Below are positions 57,416 to 64,000 of a DNA stretch of 64,000 nucleotides, piece by piece. The stretch is taken from contig JAIXMG010000001.1 of assembly GCA_025201345.1 (NCBI GenBank), forward strand, positions 2,170,001 through 2,234,000, written 5' to 3'. The translations under genes and the position numbers were made by a program. Source of the stretch: Thamnidium elegans (taxonomy: Eukaryota > Mucoromycota > Mucoromycetes > Mucorales > Mucoraceae). Under the pieces are notes generated by a model, which was not told where the DNA came from, made no database searches, and worked only from the letters and a program-made list of their open reading frames with translations. Within the stretch, counting starts at the first letter, position 1. The number at the start of each line of letters is the position of its first letter.

Positions 57416-60400
57416 TTATCGCTTTTGTTTTCTGAACAAGTAAGTGAGTACGACAAACATAGCGACGTTAAATAAGGTAAAGAGCCAGAGAATACCAAAA
57501 TTGCGCCATCTGTTATCAAAAGACCAACCTAATCGAGATTCATAATAATCATTACCAGTTGTGTATTGACAGTAATCACAGAAGTCTGTACTGTTAGGAT
57601 TTCCAATGTATCCGAGACCACCATCAGCAAAGAACTCAGCCATATAATCGCCACAGTTTTGTCCTACTGGTGATTTAATCTTGATAAAATCACTTTCACC
57701 ACAAATAACTTTGACACCATCCAAAGCATTGGTAATCAAACCTTCGACAAGATAATGGTATGGATCCAAGTAATACATCCAAGAGCTCCAGAAATTAGGC
57801 ATTGCTCCAGGAGGTTGGAAAATACCAGCGAACAAGATAAGAATAGTAATGAAGAAAGGATTAAGTACACCAGCCATTGTAGCAGAATCACAAATAGCAG
57901 CAATAGCAAGACCAAGACTAATAGAATGGAACAAATAAACAACGAACAAAACAAAGAAGTATCCAACACGAGCAGACTCATTTTGTAAACCAGTGGTCCA
58001 GTAGTAAAAGAACATGAATAAAGCAGAGTTTGCAATAAGATATGGAATTTCTACCAACATACAAGAAAGGGCAAATGAAGACCAACCATAGTATTTACTA
58101 GCATGCTCACGACGGAACCAAAGTCTTTCTTGCAAGTAACGAGGTTGAATCAAGATAATCATTGTGTTTCCCATGAATAGCGATGTTAAAAGACCAAACA
58201 TGCGGTTTTGCATATCAGTGGGTGTACTTCCAACCTTCCAGAAAGTGAAACCAGTAATCAAACCAATAAAACAAACATTGAACGCACGACCCATGTTGTA
58301 AGAAGGAGTACGCCACCAAGAGACATTCATACGCTTGTAAACAAGAACTAATTGTTGCCAGAAAGGTTGCGCATACATTTTAACGTCACGCTTGACTTCA
58401 TGATCCATATAAAGATCGATATCTTCTAATTCACGTTCTAATTCAGCAGCTTGTGTAGATTTGGCCCAAACTTCAGCCCAGTCTTTAGTAGATTTGCTAG
58501 TAGTACCAGCGCCTACACATTCCAAGATATATTCAGCAGGATTTACCTCAGGAGCACATTTAGGACCACCATGGGATTCAAAGTAATCAATCATAGTACG
58601 AGAGTCTTCGCCAATTTCACCAAAGTAAGCAGTCTTTCCGCCACGCATAAGTAAAAGAAGATGGTCAAAATGTTCAAAGAGAGTAGCAGATGGTTGATGA
58701 ATAGTACAAAGCACAGGCCAGCCAGCATCAGCAAGTTTACGAATAAATCGAACAATATTAAATGAACTTTGAGCATCAAGACCAGAAGTAGGTTCATCCA
58801 AGAAAAGCAATTTTGGTTTACCAACGAGTTCAGTAGCAATAGTGAGACGCTTACGTTCTTCAACAGAGATACCAACACCTTCTTCAAGATCACCAATAAG
58901 TGCACCGCCAATCTTTTCCATCTCCATAAGTTCAAGAATGTGTTCAACATAAGCATCCTTTTCTTCTTTGGGGACATCAGCAGGTTGACGAAGGTAAGCG
59001 GAGAATTGAAGAGCTTCACGGACAGTTGCATTAGGGTTATGTACATCCATTTGCTCGCAGTATCCAGTAGTACGTTCAAAATCATCAGCCAGGTCTTCGC
59101 CGTTCATGTAAATATTACCAAGAATGGTTCCGATGGTTTTTCTTCTAGCCAAGACATCAAGTAATGTAGTTTTACCAGCACCAGAAGAGCCCATTAATGC
59201 AGTGAGATTACCTGGTTTGACGATACCCGAAACATCACTCAGAAGTTGACGACTGCCGCCTTTAACAGGAACGGTGTAATTAATATGATGCCATGAGAAA
59301 GTAGTACCATCAGTTACAGATTCCATCTCTTGATCTTGAACAGCAGCAGTTTGCTCCAAAAGTTTTTCATCCGAGACAATATCAGGTGAGAAGCCCTTTT
59401 CATAAACTTTGGTAATAGTTCCTTCTTTTCTAAGAGAGACGTATTCCATAGCAAGAGCGGTCAGAGCAGTAAATAAAACGAACAAGAGTGCGACAGCAAG
59501 AAAGTTAATCCAGCGCATAGAAGTATAGAAGTTATAGTAGTAACTCAAGTAATCATCACCAAGGACATAGCTATCACCGGGTGCAGCACCAGGAAGAATA
59601 CAGGAACGATAGGCTTGTTCGGTATAGCTAGGACCATAAGGAACACCATTTACACCGTCACAACTGAATTCAAGACCGGACATTTCAGAAGACATGATTG
59701 CGTTGTAACTATAGGCCAAAGGATTGATCCAAAAGATCCAAACAAACCAAGGATGCATATTAGGATAAGGTATTTGATAACCAATGTAAATCAAAAAGGC
59801 GACAAAGAAAATACTTGAAATTTGAGAAGCGGTATAAAAATTGGGACTGACAGAACCCCAGAAACGGAAGAAACTGTTCATACACAAAATAATCATTACA
59901 AATACAATAAAAAAGAAGAAAAACTATAAGAAAAATAATTAGTAAAAAGAAAAAAGAAAAAATATAATAATTTACCTTTCCAGCATCATTATCAAGACCA
60001 ATAATAAAATAAACGGATATTTCAAATATAATTGCTTGGAAAATAGCAAGTGGAATATCAATAATCACTTGAGCGATATAAAAGGCAGAAGGGTAGTACA
60101 TGGCGAAATGCTTATGTTTTTCTAGAACACGACGACCTTCCATAAATGCGGGGAGTTCAGATTGAGCAACAAAGGAATTAAAGAACAAGAATAAGATAAA
60201 TGCACCAGCACGAGAAAAGGCACCAACACCATCAAGAGGCATCATAAAGAATACAGAAGCAGTAATAAGACCTTTAACAACGACATCACCGTAACGAATA
60301 GCAAGAGAACCCTTATCGCCCCAAATAAGTTGAAATTGACGAGCAGTTAATGCCTTGACTTGATCAAAGTAGTTGAGAACAAAAGGAGTATTATGAGCTT

Positions 60401-61802
60401 GTACGAAGGCTTCTTTAAATGATAATGATGGCTTATCGATATTAATTTGCTTTTCGTATTCATCTCTTTCGTTATTCATTTTCGAGCACATTGCGGATTC
60501 TTTGTAGAGCTTTTCAAATTGAGCAGAGTTAACTGGGACTTGGCCTTTGAAATCACTGTTGATTTCGCGTTCATTCAAGTTACAGAGACCGGTAAGGAAA
60601 TCAGGAGTTGACTTACGAGAAGAACAGTGGAAACCCATATCAGTAAAGTAATCTTTAGCTTCAGCGGTAGGACCAAAGTATATGCAGCGACCTTCATCGA
60701 GAACCATAACTTTATCGAACAGATCAAAAATACTATCGGAGGCTTGATACAATGTAGAGATGGTTGTTTTCTTCATAATATCAGTCATAATACGGAGAGA
60801 ACGAACATAATCCAAAGCAGAAGAAGCATCGAGACCTCGAGTAGCGCAATCCCAACAGTTGATTGAACTATGTGTTGTCATTTGTTCAGCAATTGATAAA
60901 CGCTTACGTTCACCACCAGAAAGACCACGAACAAATGCGTTTCCGACCATAGTATTCATTTGCTTTGTCAAACCGAGCATATTACCGAGCATATAGAGAA
61001 TTTTATCAATAAATTCTACTTTGGATTCACCAGGAATACGAGTGGAAGGAGTCTTGTTCTTGAGAGCAAATCGAAGCGTTTGTTGGGTAGTTAAAGTTGG
61101 GTAATGAAGATCTTCTTCTTCATTATAACATACTTCACCCTTGAAGTATTTTCCAAACTCTTTTGCGTCAATGCCACCATAACTAACTTCGCCATCAATT
61201 TGAGTATAAGAAGCACGCATGTTTGCAAGCACACGGAGCAAAGTGGAACAACCAGCACCAGGGCGGCCAAGAACTAACAACATTTCACCTGATTTACAAA
61301 AACCGTTATTGTCTTTGAGAATAGTAAAATCGGTACCCTTGTGTCCACCCCATTTCCAAAATTGCAAAAAATTGGTGATGACAGACCAGTTAGTGGAGAT
61401 AGATCTTGCATCAGCACCTAAGCCTTGAACTTTGAGATCCTTCCAGATGACACCCATGTTTTTTGGCTTTAAACCAGCAGAAGTAAGTTGTGAATCTTCA
61501 TTCGAAAGGAAATCTGTCAAATCAAATTCTTGGTTACTAGCACCCTTTTCAAGGTCATTATGAGTAGACCCTTTTCGCGATTGTCGAGTTAGTTCACGTT
61601 CAATTGATCGATATTCTTCAAGAGCGCTTTCAATATCTACAGCGTTACCATTTTCTTCACCGAATGCGCCAACAGTGGGTCTATGGGATTGAGTAGTATA
61701 AGTGCCATCATCTATTATAGTTTCAGTTTCATCAGCACTCGAACGTGCATAATTTTCTTTAGTGTCGATTTGATTTGGATAGTATACAGGCTTCGAATCC
61801 AT
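57416..61802 (-). CDS. PDR-type full-size ABC transporter (ABCG subfamily)
   Basis: Two exons (61802-59976 and 59923-57416) joined in frame after LDNDAGK; 1444 residues. Layout NBD1-TMD1-NBD2-TMD2, the reverse order typical of Pdr5/Cdr1. NBD1: Walker A LVLGRPGAGCSTLLRVLANM with Cys in place of Lys, signature VRGLSGGERKRLSIAEQM, Walker B SINCWDCATRGLDASSALDY. NBD2: Walker A LMGSSGAGKTTLLDVLARRK, degenerate signature ISVEERKRLTIATELVGKPK, Walker B LLFLDEPTSGLDAQSSFNIV, H-loop CTIHQPSATLFEH. These asymmetric substitutions are normal for fungal PDR pumps, with one degenerate ATP site. Extracellular Cys-rich loop near GNPNSTDFCDYCQYTT. The protein exports lipophilic compounds or lipids at the plasma membrane; substrate not predictable. 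Confidence 0.96.
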
Positions 61803-63281
61803 TATTATTTTTATCGAGTTTTATTTACAAAAAAAAAACAATGCGAATTAAAGTTTAGGTATACAAATAATTAAGATATAAAACTATTTTTTTTTTTTTT
61901 TTTTTGTAACGGCTCTTTTTATATGTTTTTTTTTGTTTGGATCCAGAGACTTGATTTTGATGTAACATAAGGAAAAAGTGACAGTTAAAAGTCGCTTTAA
62001 TTAATAATCGAACAGATCAGCGTCTGTTTTTTAACTTTAATTTTTTAAATAGTCGGAATTTACATATCCGAAAGTTTAATTGTTATCGCATCATTTTTCT
62101 TACATTCGAGTATGGTCAGCTTATTCTTGTATAAGGATTGGGTTTTCCCTTCTTTTTTTTATATTATGTATGGTGGGTTAATTGTGTACCAAATAGGGCA
62201 AAATCTACGTGCATCTATGCAGACGTAATCTGTAAATAACTTGAAACGCATACAATTCTGTGAATACAGAAAAGGAGTGACTTGCTTTATTAGTAATAGT
62301 AAACAGAATTTACCACTCAATGTTTAAAGGAATTCTATTTTCAGTTTCTTATCTATAAAAACCTTTGTATTATTAATTATTTTATAACTCGTTTGGATTT
62401 ATAACTGAAAAGAGGGGAATGTGATAGAATCATTTAGTTAAAAATTAACGATTTTATTATTGGATTGTTTCTTTTTATACACGTGAAAAGAGTAAGAAAT
62501 GACGGCATGTATATGATAAAAAGTATATGAAAAAAATTCGCTTTTAGTTTTGTAGCCCTCAAGCTTGACTGAAATATATTTGATCTGTTTTATAAGGGGG
62601 ATTTTAAAAAAAACATAGCTATCAAAGACTAGAAAATGGTAATATCATTCGATTAATAATGTACAACAGTTTGACTTTTAAAATAGTTGCAGCCTCTTTT
62701 TTTTTTCAGATAATGTTTGTATAACAGGTTTGTACCACAGCGTTGTTACCATGATTTTCAATTTGTTTGTGTCGGACGAGACCGACGGAATTATAAAGAA
62801 ATAAAGGTAATCATATACCCGGTTTACAAAACAAACATATCCTTTTTATTCCAAGTTTTAACAATGGTTGATTGATTTACTCATTTATAGTGGTTTTTAT
62901 ATATAAAAAAACATCCTATTTTTCATTCAATTCTTAAAGATGATTAAATCAATAAATTATTAACTGTAGAAAGGCTCAGAGCGGAAACTAAATAACCTGA
63001 AGATACTCTTGATCTTTAAAGTAAATGGTGGATTACCAATGATATTTGACATTACATATTGATACTTTAACTATTGATTTTTTTTTTTAAAAAAAGGTTC
63101 GCTCTATCATAATAATAATAAAAAAGTTTCAGATAAACGAGTGGCAAAGGCTTTTTTTTTTTTGACATAACGGGAGCTTAGAAAATATTTTGCGTTCCAT
63201 ACATATTTAGAAATAAAGTTACAAATAAATAAAAAGAGATGCATTTATTTAATAAAAGTGTTTTGTCTATTTTGATACTAT
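61803..63281. other. AT-rich gap between PDR transporter and LRR gene
   Basis: About 1.5 kb. The part next to 61802 holds the PDR promoter, including a 17-base T run at 61889-61905. No ORF, drug-response element or RNA gene that I can support by eye. Confidence 0.4.
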
Positions 63282-63944
63282 TTAATCCCAACCACCAACA
63301 TCTAAGCCAGTACCTGTGTTACTTGCTTCTTGCTTCTTATTCTCACTTTCTAATGCTGCAACAACATCAGTTGTCTTCTTGATACCGGCCTTGGCCAATT
63401 TCTTCGATTTATCTACAACGCCTACAACACCAGTTTCGGCCTTAGTTTGAGGCTTTGTAAGTAAAGTGGGAATAGCAGCAACGGATGCTACAGATTCTTT
63501 CTTGGCTACAGGTTCCTTAGGAATAGTAGTGGCCTTGGTAGCCTTGGTTTTCTTTGTCTCAACAGGCTTATCCTCGGGCTTAACAAAGAAAAGATCCTTC
63601 TCATCGGAAGCTGTCTTCTTCTTCTTCTTCATAGCAGGCTCATCGCTAGGTTCAGCAGCGCCAGATTTCTTAGCTTTAACCTTGAGGATTTCGGTAACTT
63701 TAGCTTTACGCTTCTTGCCTTCAGCAACAGGTGCATCAGCTTCTTTCATATGAACATCCCCATCTTCATCTACTTCTCCTCTTTCCTTCTTTTCTTTCTT
63801 TTCCTTTTGTACCTTCATTCTCTTCATACGTTGTTTCTTTTCAACGATGTTGACATTTTCTCTTTGCTTCTTTTTACGTTCCAAAAACTTGGGATCGAAT
63901 CTCTCACCATCTAAAATACGAAGAGAAGGTACAAGATCAAGAAT
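63282..63944 (-). CDS. LRR protein with Lys-rich nucleolar-type tail, 3' part
   Basis: The last exon starts after an acceptor at 63945 and reads ILDLVPSLRILDGERFDPKF, the end of a leucine-rich repeat with its LDG cap, then LERKKKQRENVNIVEKKQRM, a highly charged Lys/Glu coil, a basic stretch with PAMKKKKKTASDEKDLFFVK, Ala/Val/Thr/Lys-rich repeats, and ends GTGLDVGGWD. The remaining LRR part lies beyond the right edge. LRR plus long Lys-rich tail is seen in nucleolar/ribosome-biogenesis proteins; that role is inference. The LRR cap is followed directly by a coil as in LRRCT-type proteins. Confidence 0.65.
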   Translation of the reverse strand: MLDLVPSLRILDGERFDPKFLERKKKQRENVNIVEKKQRMKRMKVQKEKKEKKERGEVDEDGDVHMKEADAPVAEGKKRKAKVTEILKVKAKKSGAAEPSDEPAMKKKKKTASDEKDLFFVKPEDKPVETKKTKATKATTIPKEPVAKKESVASVAAIPTLLTKPQTKAETGVVGVVDKSKKLAKAGIKKTTDVVAALESENKKQEASNTGTGLDVGGWD

Positions 63945-64000
63945 CTAAAAGAATGAAATAAAAAAGTTAGCCTTCCGCTTTTTTTTTTTTTTTTTTTTTT
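63945..64000 (-). other. Intron of the LRR gene, up to the window edge
   Basis: Acceptor TTTTAG at 63945-63950 with a T/A-rich intron running off the edge. The window ends in a T run, so the upstream exon is not visible. Confidence 0.5.

Noticed and set aside
57736..59164. Several ORFs of 70-160 residues inside the PDR gene
   Set aside because: Other-frame shadows of a strongly supported transporter.
60839..61300. PDR first ATP site as a loss-of-function change
   Set aside because: Cys in Walker A and the altered Walker B are normal for fungal PDR pumps.

Overview
The window looks like nuclear DNA of an early-diverging filamentous fungus, most likely Mucoromycota/Mucorales. It is AT-rich with many long A or T homopolymers. 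Genes carry several short GT-AG introns, often 50-90 bases. The encoded proteins are fungal (PDR-type ABC transporter, Rtt109, Skt5/Chs4-like protein, Arg2-type acetylglutamate synthase). Several relics resemble protein families I associate with Mucorales. I cannot name the species.

Left part (1-33.4 kb) is ordinary, gene-dense housekeeping DNA. In order: 5' part of a cell-integrity-type MAP kinase (-), HUS1 checkpoint clamp (+), CHY zinc-finger protein (+), a coiled-coil protein (-), KGD4/Ymr31-type mitochondrial protein (+), RidA/Mmf1 (-), an unknown basic protein (+), a decayed multicopy-family gene (-), SEC23 (+), an orphan ORF and another relic, an arrestin-related adaptor (+), Rab5 (+), then a tight minus-strand run of a nucleotide-sugar 4,6-dehydratase, acetylglutamate synthase, Skt5-like Sel1 protein and ORC1. 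These are followed by a UCHL5-type deubiquitinase (+), an MFS transporter (+), a small Cys-rich protein (-), a prenylation-signal repeat protein (-) and Rtt109 (-).

Middle part (35374-50352) is a 15-kb near-perfect palindrome: two arms of about 7.04 kb around an 897-bp spacer. The arms differ mainly in homopolymer length and by at least one substitution. Each arm carries a repeat-protein gene with a hairpin of 48-bp tandem units, an older diverged inverted repeat made of gag-like fragments, and a PD-(D/E)XK-like gene that is cut by the inner junction on one side. A pogo-like MITE with TA duplication lies about a dozen bases outside the right end.

Right part (50.4-64 kb): sparse AT-rich DNA, a small acidic protein (-), a degenerate OrfB/Fanzor-like zinc-ribbon relic (-), PPIL4-type RRM cyclophilin (+) whose start codon seems to be an exon on its own, a five-exon membrane-protein gene (-) made entirely of short exons, a full PDR-type ABC transporter (-), and the 3' end of an LRR/lysine-rich protein gene (-). 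The genes do not form a pathway cluster. Genome maintenance (HUS1, ORC1, Rtt109) and vesicle or membrane traffic (SEC23, Rab5, arrestin adaptor) recur, as expected for random housekeeping content. The unusual part is the palindrome.
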